From the NCBI RefSeq assembly GCF_025562715.2, contig NZ_JAPFCC010000001.1, forward strand, positions 5,604,001-5,668,000: a stretch of DNA of 64,000 nt, read 5' to 3'. Below are positions 53,126 through 61,755 of this stretch, piece by piece. Below the pieces are notes generated by a model. The model had not been told where the DNA came from. It made no database searches and was given only the letters and a program-made list of their open reading frames with translations. Made by a program: the position numbers and the translations under genes. Source of the stretch: Endozoicomonas gorgoniicola. Its GTDB lineage: Bacteria; Pseudomonadota; Gammaproteobacteria; Pseudomonadales; Endozoicomonadaceae. How positions within the stretch are numbered: position 1 is the first letter of the stretch; every line of letters starts with the position of its first letter.

Positions 53126-54958
53126 GTGAGTATACAAGTTGACCTTCTACGAGTATCAGGCTTTCGTGGTATTCAGAATTTAGAAATGACTTTACCACGA
53201 GTAGCTGTGCTAATTGGCACTAATAACTCTGGCAAAACGTCAGTAATAAAAGCTTTGCAGCTCGCCCTGGGGGACTACAGCAGATATCTTTCTGATGAAG
53301 ATTTTCATATTGATGCAGATGAAAAAGTAGCGTCAAAAGTTTTGGTAGATATAAGAATAATTGCCGTAGATAGCGGTGGAAATCGCACAGAAAAGTTCGA
53401 AGATGAATGGGTACAGGAATTTGGTGATAAAATTCAGCAAGAAGCGGACGGAAAGCAATTTTTTGCACTCAGAACAGAAAGCCAAAGTGATCCAATTAAA
53501 GGGGGCTATAACACAAATCGATATGCTTTGAGCCGTTGGCCTGCCTTTGATGAGTGGCAACAAGAAAGAACAAACAAGAAAAATAGTATTCCGGGACGAC
53601 TGGATGCTCTGCCATTTATTGGTATAGAGGCACAGCGAGACATCCACCAAGAGCTAAAAGAGAAGTCCTCTTTAATAGGTCGAGTTTTAGCCAGTGTCGA
53701 TTATGATTCTGAACAAGTTTCGCAGCTGGAGTCAATGGTTCAAGAGATTAATGAGCTTGCGGTAAAAAATAGTGAATCTCTCACGAATTTGAAGCAGCAC
53801 CTTGGTAAGCTTAACCAGTCTTTCCAAGGCTCTGGAAGGGCGGAAATAACCCCATTTCCAAAAAAAATGCGTGATCTCTCCAAACAGTTTACGGTTCATT
53901 TTGGTGAGCAGGAGAGTTCCTCTTTTTCCATGGAATATCATGGTATGGGAACCCGCAGTTGGGCATCCATGCTAACAGTCAAAGCATTTACTGAAATGCT
54001 ATCTCAGAAGTATGAGGAAGAAGCAGAGCCATTTTTTCCAGTAGTTGCAGCCGAAGAACCTGAAGCTCATTTGCACCCAAACGCCCAGAGAACCTTGTAT
54101 CGTCAGCTAGTAAATTCAGTAGGTCAGATTATTGTTAGTACACATTCGCCTTATTTGGCAGCCTTGGCGAACCAGAATGAGTTACGATACTTGGTATCAG
54201 CTAATGGAAATGTCTCTGTCAGCCAATTGGATGAAACTTTGTCACCTGAAGATAAACGAAAGTTGCAAAGAGAAGTAGTTCATTCCAGAGGTGAGCTTAT
54301 ATTTTCAAAGGCGTTAGTTCTTTCCGAAGGAGAGACTGAAGAGCAAGCTTTACCGCAAATGTTTGAGAGATACTTTGGGCATGAAAGTTTTGAGCTTGGC
54401 ATCAACTTTATTGGTGTTGGTGGCTCTGGGGCGAAATATCGACCATTCCTGAACTTTGCCCACAGTTTTGGTATACCTGTCTTTATTTTCAGTGACGGTG
54501 AAGAAAAAACAGTTAAGGAACTCTCAAAGCAGTATCAGAAGGTATTTGGAGAAGTTGATATTCACAACAATGGAAATATCACTATTCTGGATAAAACAGA
54601 CTTCGAAGGTTATTTGTTAGAAGCTGGCTTTGCTACACAGATAGAAACCGCAATAATTGAAATTGACGGGCAAGGGTATATAGAAAGCCAAATCGAAAAA
54701 AAACAAGGGACACCCCTGAAGCCTAAGCGTACAAACTTGCCTAACTGTAAGGCGTGCAAGCAGCCAATTTTTGAATCTCCACTGCGAGACTACTCTGGTG
54801 ATGACGGCAGAAACAAAGCTATCCTTGAGATAGTTGATGCAAAAAAACCTATGTATGCTCAAGCTATCACCGAAGAACTATGCAAGCTTGAAGCCTCGCA
54901 GCTACCAGAAAAAGTGATAGATATTTTTGAAAAAATTAAGGCAGGGCTTCACTTATGA
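53126..54958 (+). CDS. OLD-family ATPase/TOPRIM nuclease (GajA-like)
   Basis: A 610-residue protein. The SMC-like ATPase has Walker A IGTNNSGKTS (about 31-40), a signature region and VVAAEEPEAHLHPNAQ. The TOPRIM domain starts LVLSEGETEEQALP (about 398) with a D in FSDGEEK further on. A class 2 OLD nuclease followed by a UvrD-like helicase is the Gabija arrangement; GajA nicks DNA when nucleotides fall during infection. A CKACKQP zinc-type pair occurs near the end. GTG start. Its stop overlaps the helicase ATG. Confidence 0.85.
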   Translation: MSIQVDLLRVSGFRGIQNLEMTLPRVAVLIGTNNSGKTSVIKALQLALGDYSRYLSDEDFHIDADEKVASKVLVDIRIIAVDSGGNRTEKFEDEWVQEFGDKIQQEADGKQFFALRTESQSDPIKGGYNTNRYALSRWPAFDEWQQERTNKKNSIPGRLDALPFIGIEAQRDIHQELKEKSSLIGRVLASVDYDSEQVSQLESMVQEINELAVKNSESLTNLKQHLGKLNQSFQGSGRAEITPFPKKMRDLSKQFTVHFGEQESSSFSMEYHGMGTRSWASMLTVKAFTEMLSQKYEEEAEPFFPVVAAEEPEAHLHPNAQRTLYRQLVNSVGQIIVSTHSPYLAALANQNELRYLVSANGNVSVSQLDETLSPEDKRKLQREVVHSRGELIFSKALVLSEGETEEQALPQMFERYFGHESFELGINFIGVGGSGAKYRPFLNFAHSFGIPVFIFSDGEEKTVKELSKQYQKVFGEVDIHNNGNITILDKTDFEGYLLEAGFATQIETAIIEIDGQGYIESQIEKKQGTPLKPKRTNLPNCKACKQPIFESPLRDYSGDDGRNKAILEIVDAKKPMYAQAITEELCKLEASQLPEKVIDIFEKIKAGLHL

Positions 54959-56856
54959 TTCACTTATCAGAGAGCCAAAGACAGGTAGTTCAATCCCCTA
55001 TAGGCAATGCTATGCAGGTTTTAGCATCCGCTGGCTCAGGTAAAACCAGAGTTCTCACCGAACGTGTACGCTATATCCTTGAGCAAACAAAAAAAGACTG
55101 TGTAATTGCCTTAACGTTTACAAATAAGGCCGCTGATGAGATGCGGCAAAGGCTGGATGACACTGATAGCATGGAAGATCGTGCCTGGATCTCCACTATT
55201 CACTCAATTGCTCAAAGAGTCATTGAGCAGTATGGGCATACCATCGGTCTGCCAGCAGAGCTGCATATTTATGAACGTGATAAAGATCGAATGGAGGTAT
55301 TCCTTCAGTCATTGCGCGACCATGGCGTCAACATTGATGAATATCTACAGGTAGATGATGCACGGGAACGGCGCAATCGTGAGCGCGTTATGCAAAAGTA
55401 CATGGATGCGTTTTCAAATATAAAGCGTGAGTTAGCCACCACGGAAGAAGAAGTGTCTGCGCTATATCCAGATGATTCAGAGCGGATTTGGAGAATTTAT
55501 CAGGACTATCAGGGTGCGTTACTGGATAGCGGTGGTATTGATTTTGATGACATCCTGATCAGAGCCTACGAAATATTGCAGACCCAAGAATGGGTTGGGG
55601 ATGTGTACAGAGCTAAATATAAGCATATTTGTATTGATGAAGCTCAGGACCTCAATAAAGCTCAATATGAGTTCATCAAAATTTTTTGCGGTGATAAATT
55701 AAAAAGTATCTTGATGGTTGGTGACCCAAACCAGATGATTTATGGCTTTAACGGTTCTTCATCAAAATACATGTGTAGTATGTTTGTTGAAGATTTTCAG
55801 CCATCAGAATACAGGCTTACAGAGAACTATCGCAGCACCACTAAAATAATTGAGACGGCTAATAAGCTGAAACCGGGTTCCCAGAAGGAACATGATGCAG
55901 CCCTTCAAGGTTTTGTTGAAGTGGTTCCTCAAAATGATGAATTTTTCGAAGCTGCCTGGGTTGTAAGGCAAATTCAAGCCCTCATAAAACTTGGAACCCA
56001 TGATGAAATAGAAGGTAATATTTCGTTATCTAATATGGCTGTCATTGCCAGAAACAGGTTCATCTTCCCGGCACTAGAAAAAGCTCTGGAAAACGCTAAG
56101 ATTCCCTTTCATATGAAGAAAGGGGAGCGAGCAGCTGAGCCAGACTCTTTGTTTGGTAGGGTTCTTGATTTAGGTATAAGAGTAAAGCTCAATCCAAGAA
56201 GCTGGGTTGATGGAAAGAAACTTTGCCAGCTTCTGCAAATTACAGCACCATCCAAATGGGATGACGGTGAAATACTTCTCGCACTGGCGGATCAAACAAC
56301 TGCTTCAGAAGTGATTAACTCGGAACTTCTTTCTGGTCTGTTGACTGAAATCCATAAGCTAGACTCGGATGCCCCTAACATCAGAAAGTTCAAACGAACA
56401 TTCGAGCAGAGATTGGAGGCGATAGCTAAATCCTCCGAAAATACATCTGATCCCGAGTTGGCGACCAGCATTTCTGAATTAAATGAGTTTTTCAGTAGCT
56501 GGACGAAGTTCAGACAAAAAGGATTGGGAGAATCTCTTCAGTCTTATCGAAATGCAAAGGCCCTGGGGCAATTGGAGGGTGAAACTAATACTGACGGGTT
56601 AACCCTGAGCACAGTTCACACCATGAAAGGGCTGGAAAAGGATATCGTTTTTCTTATCGGTATGTGTGAAGGTGTTTTTCCTGACTACCGAGCAAAATCG
56701 AAGCGTGAGTTAGAAGAAGAAAGAAACAGTGCTTTTGTCGCAGTGACTAGAGCAAAGCGCTGGTTGTATGTTACTTATCCAAATCAGCGCACAATGCCCT
56801 GGGGAGACGTGAGACCTCAGACTAGATCTCGTTTTGTAGGGTCTATGCTGAGTTAG
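54955..56856 (+). CDS. UvrD/Rep-type helicase (GajB-like)
   Basis: A 633-residue superfamily-1 helicase: Q-motif QRQVVQSP, Walker A ASAGSGKTRVLTER (about 22-36), ALTFTNKAADEMRQRL, Walker B CIDEAQDLNKAQYEF (about 226), GDPNQMIYGF, LTENYRST and motif V LSTVHTMKGLEKD. It overlaps the GajA-like gene by 4 bases, the expected two-gene Gabija unit. Longer than the reference GajB (about 490), so it may be a distinct subtype. Confidence 0.85.
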   Translation: MIHLSESQRQVVQSPIGNAMQVLASAGSGKTRVLTERVRYILEQTKKDCVIALTFTNKAADEMRQRLDDTDSMEDRAWISTIHSIAQRVIEQYGHTIGLPAELHIYERDKDRMEVFLQSLRDHGVNIDEYLQVDDARERRNRERVMQKYMDAFSNIKRELATTEEEVSALYPDDSERIWRIYQDYQGALLDSGGIDFDDILIRAYEILQTQEWVGDVYRAKYKHICIDEAQDLNKAQYEFIKIFCGDKLKSILMVGDPNQMIYGFNGSSSKYMCSMFVEDFQPSEYRLTENYRSTTKIIETANKLKPGSQKEHDAALQGFVEVVPQNDEFFEAAWVVRQIQALIKLGTHDEIEGNISLSNMAVIARNRFIFPALEKALENAKIPFHMKKGERAAEPDSLFGRVLDLGIRVKLNPRSWVDGKKLCQLLQITAPSKWDDGEILLALADQTTASEVINSELLSGLLTEIHKLDSDAPNIRKFKRTFEQRLEAIAKSSENTSDPELATSISELNEFFSSWTKFRQKGLGESLQSYRNAKALGQLEGETNTDGLTLSTVHTMKGLEKDIVFLIGMCEGVFPDYRAKSKRELEEERNSAFVAVTRAKRWLYVTYPNQRTMPWGDVRPQTRSRFVGSMLS

Positions 56857-56929
56857 ACCCATATCGCCATCCCACTACTATCTGTCGTACAATCCAGCCT
56901 ATTCTCACCCTTAACTGGATTGTACAAGG

Positions 56930-59900
56930 ATGAATTACACCGAAGACCTCCTGGTAGAACAACCTGCAATAAACCTTTTCGAGTCAATGGACTGGGAAAC
57001 GGCTATCTGCTGGGAGGAGGTCTTTGGTGGTGAGGGAAGCTTTGGCCGTGAAAACCGGTCAGATGTCGTGCTTTTCAAGCGCCTTTCAGAAGTGTTGCAA
57101 AAGCTCAATCCTAATGTTGACCCATCTATTCTCCAGAACGCCATTGATGAAATAGCCCGTGACCGAAGCGTAATGAGTCCCATTGCGGCGAACGAAGAGG
57201 TTTACCTGCTAATAAAGCAGGGCTATAAACATGTTGATCATTCTGGCGATGGAGATGATGTTGTTATCCGTTATATTGACTGGAATGAGCCGGGCAACAA
57301 TGACTTCCTGTTGTGCAGCCAGATGTTTATCAGTGGTGAGATAGAGACCCGTCGCCCGGATTTGCTTGGTTTTGTGAACGGGCTGCCACTGGTGTTCATC
57401 GAACTGAAAGCCAGCCATAAACAGTTGATCAATGCCTACAAAGACAACCTTAAGGATTACCGAAACACTGTTCCCCAGCTTTTCCATTACAACCAGTTGA
57501 TCATTCTTTCAAACGGCATTCAGTCCCGTATAGGAACGGTATCCAGCCAATGGGAGCACTTTGCTGAGTGGAAAAAAATTGCCAGTGAGGATGAAGAGCG
57601 AAAGGTCAGCCTTGAAGTCGCGATTAGGGGAACCTGCGATAAAAAACGGCTACTGGACCTTGTGGAAAACTTCACGCTGTTCGTCAAAAGTAAGCAGACC
57701 ATCAAAATTCTGTCGAAGTATCATCAATACTTGGGTGTGAACGAGAGTCTGTCTGGTCTGGAGAATATTGAACAGCGCAATGGTCAGCTTGGGGTGTTCT
57801 GGCACACTCAGGGTAGTGGCAAGAGTTTCTCCATGGTTTTTTTCACTCAGAAGGCCTTCCGTAAATACCCTGGAAATTGGACTTTTGTGGTGGTAACAGA
57901 TCGAACCGATCTGGATGAGCAAATTTATAAAACATTCAACTCCACCGGAATGTTGAACGAAATTTGTCAGGCTAATTCTGGAGCTGAACTGAGGCAGTTA
58001 TTGAGTGAGGACCATCGTTTTGTCTTTACTCTCATTCAGAAGTTCAAGGCTGACAAAGGCAGCGATTATCCAGTTTTATCTAAACGTAGTGACATCATCG
58101 TTATTACCGATGAAGCTCATCGCAGTCAATATGATACTTTGGCGATGAACATGCGCAAAGCCATGCCTAATGCCGGGTTTATGGCTTTTACAGGGACACC
58201 TCTTCTGGGTGAAGGAGAGCAGAAGACCCGTGAGGTATTTGGTGATTATGTCAGTATTTACAATTTTGCTGATGCTGTCGATGATGGGGCAACCCTGCCG
58301 CTGTATTATGAAAACCGTGTTCCTGAGGTTAGCCTGAATCGGGATGATCTGGGTGATGATATTCTGGAACTGCTTGATAATGCAGATCTGACTGATGAAC
58401 AGCAGACAAAGCTTGAAACCGAGTTCGGTCGAGCCTACCACGTTATTACCCGCGATGACCGGCTGGATACTATTGCCAAAGATCTTGTGAATTACCACAT
58501 CAACCGGGAACCGTTTTCCGGAGGGCTGTGGGGCAAGGCCATGATGGTATCCATCGATAAGGCCACTGCTATCAAAATGTACGACAAGGTTCAGTACCAC
58601 TGGCAGCAGATTCTTGAAAGCCTGCGTACACGCCTAAAATATGCCTCTGGCAGTACAAAAAGCAAGCTTCAGGATCAAGTTGCTTACATGGAAAGCACCG
58701 ATATGGCGGTAGTGGTTTCCGGTGGGCAAAATGATTATGAACGGTTGGAGAAGAAGGGACTTGATTACCGCTTCCACCGTGAACGAATGGTAAAAGAAGA
58801 CTTGGATGATAAGTTTAAAGATCCTGATGACCCACTGCGTATTGTTTTTGTATGCGCTATGTGGCTAACGGGCTTCGACGCTCCCAGTGTCTCTACTCTT
58901 TATCTGGATAAGCCCCTTAAAAATCACACGCTGATGCAAACCATTGCCAGAGCTAACCGTGTTTTTCCGGGTAAGCCCTGTGGGCAGATTGTTGATTACA
59001 TCAATATCTTCGGAGCCCTTCAGAAAGCTCTGGGGCTATACAGTGGTGGCGTCGCAGAAGATGTACCCATTTACGACGTACCTGACAATGTCAATACGCC
59101 AGCAGACGAAAAGCAGAAACTACTGAATGCTTTGACACAGGCTGTGGTGGAGCTGAAGTTGTTTCTTACCGAGCGCAAAATTGATTTGCAGGCGATTATA
59201 GATGCCCCACCGACTGACTTCAGCAAATTGCAGTTATTGGATGAGGCCAGTGACATTCTTCTGGAACCCGCAAATAAAGAGGCTTTTACCTCGTTTGTTC
59301 GTCAGATAAATCGTATTTTTAAGGCCATACTCCCAGATAGTAGTGCTGATACTTATGTTCAGGAACGTGTTGCTATCAATGTCATCTATAAACAAATGCG
59401 TGAAAAATCCGGACTCAGTGTTGATGATGATGACGTTCTGGACGTGGTGCGTCAACAGGTGAATGAGCTTCTGGATGAATCCATAGAAACCATCAAGATT
59501 GATTCAAACCTACCTGACCCCGTGAACATTGCTGGAATAGATTTTGATGCCCTGGCAGAAATGGTCAGCAAAGTAACAGCGCCAAGAGTTTCTGACGCAG
59601 AAAAGCTTAAAAACCTTATTGCCCGCAAGTTGGCACCAATGGTTGCCAGAAACAAAAGCAGACAAGACTTGCAGCAAAAATTTAAAGAACTTGTGGAAGA
59701 GTACAACCTCGGTGCCTATACCGCTGAAGAATTCTTTGGCCAGCTTCAGAATTTTATCAAAACCCTGAGTGAAGAAGAGACCCGCACTGTCAGAGAAGGA
59801 CTGAGCGAGGAGGAAATGGCAATATTTGACCTGCTCAGTAAAGATGTTCAGCTATCGGAGAAAGAGCGCAGGGAAGTCAAAAAAATTGCTAGAGACCTGA

Positions 59901-60100
59901 CGGATAAAATGCAGGGAGTACTGGTGCTTGACTGGCGTAAGAAGCAGCGCACCAAAGCCAGAGTGCGCAATTTTATTGAGGAAACACTTGATCAGCTACC
60001 CGAGGTGTATGATGACAACCTATGGCCCCAGGCTTGTGATGATGTGTTCTTGCACGTTTATGATAAGTATCCTGGGCAGGGGGTTAGTCTTTATCATTGA
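56930..60100 (+). CDS. hsdR: Type I restriction enzyme R subunit (element 2)
   Basis: A 1056-residue HsdR: nuclease motif RRPDLLGFVNGLPLVFIELK (about 145-165), Walker A HTQGSGKSFSMVFF (about 295), DEAH ITDEAHRSQYD (about 394), TGTPLLGEG and QTIARANRV. It is the final gene of the defence operon, separated from hsdM-hsdS by three defence genes. A short promoter-like gap of 73 bp precedes it. The gene ends 28 bp before the candidate element boundary. Confidence 0.94.
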   Translation: MNYTEDLLVEQPAINLFESMDWETAICWEEVFGGEGSFGRENRSDVVLFKRLSEVLQKLNPNVDPSILQNAIDEIARDRSVMSPIAANEEVYLLIKQGYKHVDHSGDGDDVVIRYIDWNEPGNNDFLLCSQMFISGEIETRRPDLLGFVNGLPLVFIELKASHKQLINAYKDNLKDYRNTVPQLFHYNQLIILSNGIQSRIGTVSSQWEHFAEWKKIASEDEERKVSLEVAIRGTCDKKRLLDLVENFTLFVKSKQTIKILSKYHQYLGVNESLSGLENIEQRNGQLGVFWHTQGSGKSFSMVFFTQKAFRKYPGNWTFVVVTDRTDLDEQIYKTFNSTGMLNEICQANSGAELRQLLSEDHRFVFTLIQKFKADKGSDYPVLSKRSDIIVITDEAHRSQYDTLAMNMRKAMPNAGFMAFTGTPLLGEGEQKTREVFGDYVSIYNFADAVDDGATLPLYYENRVPEVSLNRDDLGDDILELLDNADLTDEQQTKLETEFGRAYHVITRDDRLDTIAKDLVNYHINREPFSGGLWGKAMMVSIDKATAIKMYDKVQYHWQQILESLRTRLKYASGSTKSKLQDQVAYMESTDMAVVVSGGQNDYERLEKKGLDYRFHRERMVKEDLDDKFKDPDDPLRIVFVCAMWLTGFDAPSVSTLYLDKPLKNHTLMQTIARANRVFPGKPCGQIVDYINIFGALQKALGLYSGGVAEDVPIYDVPDNVNTPADEKQKLLNALTQAVVELKLFLTERKIDLQAIIDAPPTDFSKLQLLDEASDILLEPANKEAFTSFVRQINRIFKAILPDSSADTYVQERVAINVIYKQMREKSGLSVDDDDVLDVVRQQVNELLDESIETIKIDSNLPDPVNIAGIDFDALAEMVSKVTAPRVSDAEKLKNLIARKLAPMVARNKSRQDLQQKFKELVEEYNLGAYTAEEFFGQLQNFIKTLSEEETRTVREGLSEEEMAIFDLLSKDVQLSEKERREVKKIARDLTDKMQGVLVLDWRKKQRTKARVRNFIEETLDQLPEVYDDNLWPQACDDVFLHVYDKYPGQGVSLYH

Positions 60101-60128
60101 TATCTCAAGAAGCCAAATGTAGTAGACA

Positions 60129-60133
60129 GGGGA
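60129..60133. repeat. GGGGA, candidate third copy of the target duplication
   Basis: GACA|GGGGA|T matches the junction at the end of element 1 (GACA|GGGGA|T). The host sequence TATTTTATGG follows and runs into the end of the convergent lipoprotein gene, so the empty site would have been a roughly 40-bp gap between amtB and that gene. Confidence 0.65.
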
Positions 60134-60137
60134 TATT

Positions 60138-61022
60138 TTATGGTTCCATAAATTCCAGAGTCCTTCCTGAGTTGAGAACGATGATATTGTAAGGCAAAGT
60201 ACCGGATTTAAACTTGCTACTCATTGCTTTGCCTGGTCCAACATAAAGAACGAACCAATCAGGCATTTTAGTACTCAGCTCCTGATAAAATTCAAGTTCA
60301 GGCAATGGTTTTTCTAGCCCCCGCGCCACGACATCAATAGTATTGAATGACGTTTGCGACAGGGCAGAGGTGTACCAGGTTTTCTCACCGATACCCAATC
60401 CGATGAAATCCGGTTTGGGCTTGTTGTAAAAGTACTTACTTGCGTTCAGGTAGATGACCAGAACACAGTTGTTCGCACTTTCAACGCAACCATAATCCTC
60501 ATTGACCAGTGACCATTGGAGTACCGGAACCCCATCATTTAGGATTTTTTTATCTATCTTCTTAAGTTTGAATCCCTGTCCGTTCAAAACTTCTGCAGAA
60601 TGGCTCAGGAGCTTATCCTCAAGAAGCTTCCGGGCTTCGGCTTGGTTATGAGCCTGATTTTGAGGTACATAGGCAAAGAACCTGTTGGCGCTCCATTGAT
60701 CTGAGTCGGACACTGCCCATACACCGTGAGCCGCATTGAATGCCGCTGATCCGGCACCACTCATGCCCAGCACACCGCCTTCAAAAGCACCGACTCCCAC
60801 ATTGGCAATGGCGATCAGGTCACCAAGACCGACACCGGGGCCGGAGTAAAGAGCTTTGGCTTCACTGGCAGGCCTGTCCTTAATGCCCATCATCAGGCCG
60901 CCTGCATTGGCCAGGTTGCGAGCTTCTGACCAGTTATCTTTATAGGAAGGAGCTTTCGCAGAACACCCTTGCAAAAAGATCACACAAGTAAGCAGGCCGC
61001 ACACAAACACATTTTTTTTCAT
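60138..61022 (-). CDS. Lipoprotein of unknown function
   Basis: A 294-residue protein with a lipoprotein signal: KK, hydrophobic VFVCGLLTCVIFL and lipobox LQGC with Cys21 the lipidated residue. The mature part has a glycine-rich segment (GVGLGDLIAIANVGVGAFEG) that may insert in membrane and no known catalytic motif. It converges on amtB in the pre-insertion chromosome and is probably a host gene. Confidence 0.75.
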   Translation of the reverse strand: MKKNVFVCGLLTCVIFLQGCSAKAPSYKDNWSEARNLANAGGLMMGIKDRPASEAKALYSGPGVGLGDLIAIANVGVGAFEGGVLGMSGAGSAAFNAAHGVWAVSDSDQWSANRFFAYVPQNQAHNQAEARKLLEDKLLSHSAEVLNGQGFKLKKIDKKILNDGVPVLQWSLVNEDYGCVESANNCVLVIYLNASKYFYNKPKPDFIGLGIGEKTWYTSALSQTSFNTIDVVARGLEKPLPELEFYQELSTKMPDWFVLYVGPGKAMSSKFKSGTLPYNIIVLNSGRTLEFMEP

Positions 61023-61150
61023 TTTTATACCTTGTGTTTTGATGGCTTTTTTCTCACCCCGAGTATTAGCCGTGATTTACGGTAAAGTTAACTGACTGTC
61101 AAACAAAGAGGCGTGAGAATAAAAGTTCTACCATATTTTCAACATTAAGC

Positions 61151-61366
61151 TTATAGCTCCCAGTCAAAAAAATCCCTGATATTAACTCCTAAAGCTTTCG
61201 CCAGCCTTTTCATGCTGACAAGAGTAAGGTTTTTCTCTCCCCTTTCAATATCACCGACATAGGTGCGATTCAGCCCAGCTCTATGTGCCAGCTCTTCCTG
61301 AGTAAAGCACTGCTCTTGCCTGATTTCTCGTAAACGGTTTCCAAACTCTCTCTGGACTGTAGTCAA
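61151..61366 (-). CDS. Small Xre-family regulator
   Basis: A 71-residue bare Cro/C1 helix-turn-helix (RLREIRQEQCFTQEELAHRA, GLNRTYVGDIERGEKNLTL). Size and form match R-M controller proteins, but no R-M genes adjoin it on its side. Preceded by an AT-rich gap. Confidence 0.75.
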   Translation of the reverse strand: MTTVQREFGNRLREIRQEQCFTQEELAHRAGLNRTYVGDIERGEKNLTLVSMKRLAKALGVNIRDFFDWEL

Positions 61367-61494
61367 ACTCAGTATCCCTCTCTATGAGGAAGAAATACTG
61401 ATTTGCACCACGCTTTTCGCTCTACCGTCTATAATAGTCATTTTGTAAGTAGATTAGAAAACTCCGTAGCAATGCTTCGGTAGGAGTGGCTGAA

Positions 61495-61755
61495 ATGGCC
61501 AGGAAAACAACCACTAAAGCCTTTCGGGAACGTGCGATCTCTATGGTTCTTGCGGGTAAAACAACTGAGCAGGTTGCAGCAGAATTAGGTGTTGAGCATC
61601 ACAAAGTACGACGGTGGTTTAATAATGCGGTAAGTAATTCTGCCTGTATGAACCCGGGTATCTTTGATATTCCTGCCAGCAATACAAGCTCGGACAAGAC
61701 TTCAGGGGAGGCGAGGACAACAGTAGATAAGGAAAAACGCAGGCTAGGAGCCTGA
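61495..61755 (+). pseudogene. Helix-turn-helix (transposase OrfA-like) gene, truncated by an IS
   Basis: The native reading frame runs from ATG 61495 (ribosome site TAGGAG) to base 61747 and is then cut by IS1182-A; the last codons come from the IS tip. It has a helix-turn-helix (TTEQVAAELGVEHHKVRRWF). The rest of the gene is not found beyond the insertion sequences within the window. Confidence 0.6.

Larger units (their letters stand above)
44183..60128 (+). mobile_element. Element 2: second Tn7-like transposon, lacking tniQ, cas and CRISPR
   Basis: It begins TGTGTTGTTTGAAGC immediately after the shared GGGGA and carries tnsA, tnsB and tnsC in the same direction as element 1, followed by a defence operon. 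The proposed far boundary is GACA|GGGGA at 60125-60133; on the minus strand this reads TGTCTACTACATTT, loosely like the element 1 tip, but no TnsB repeat array is visible there. It could be a derivative that lost its targeting module and most of one end, or an element served in trans. The left boundary is firm, the right one tentative. Confidence 0.65.
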
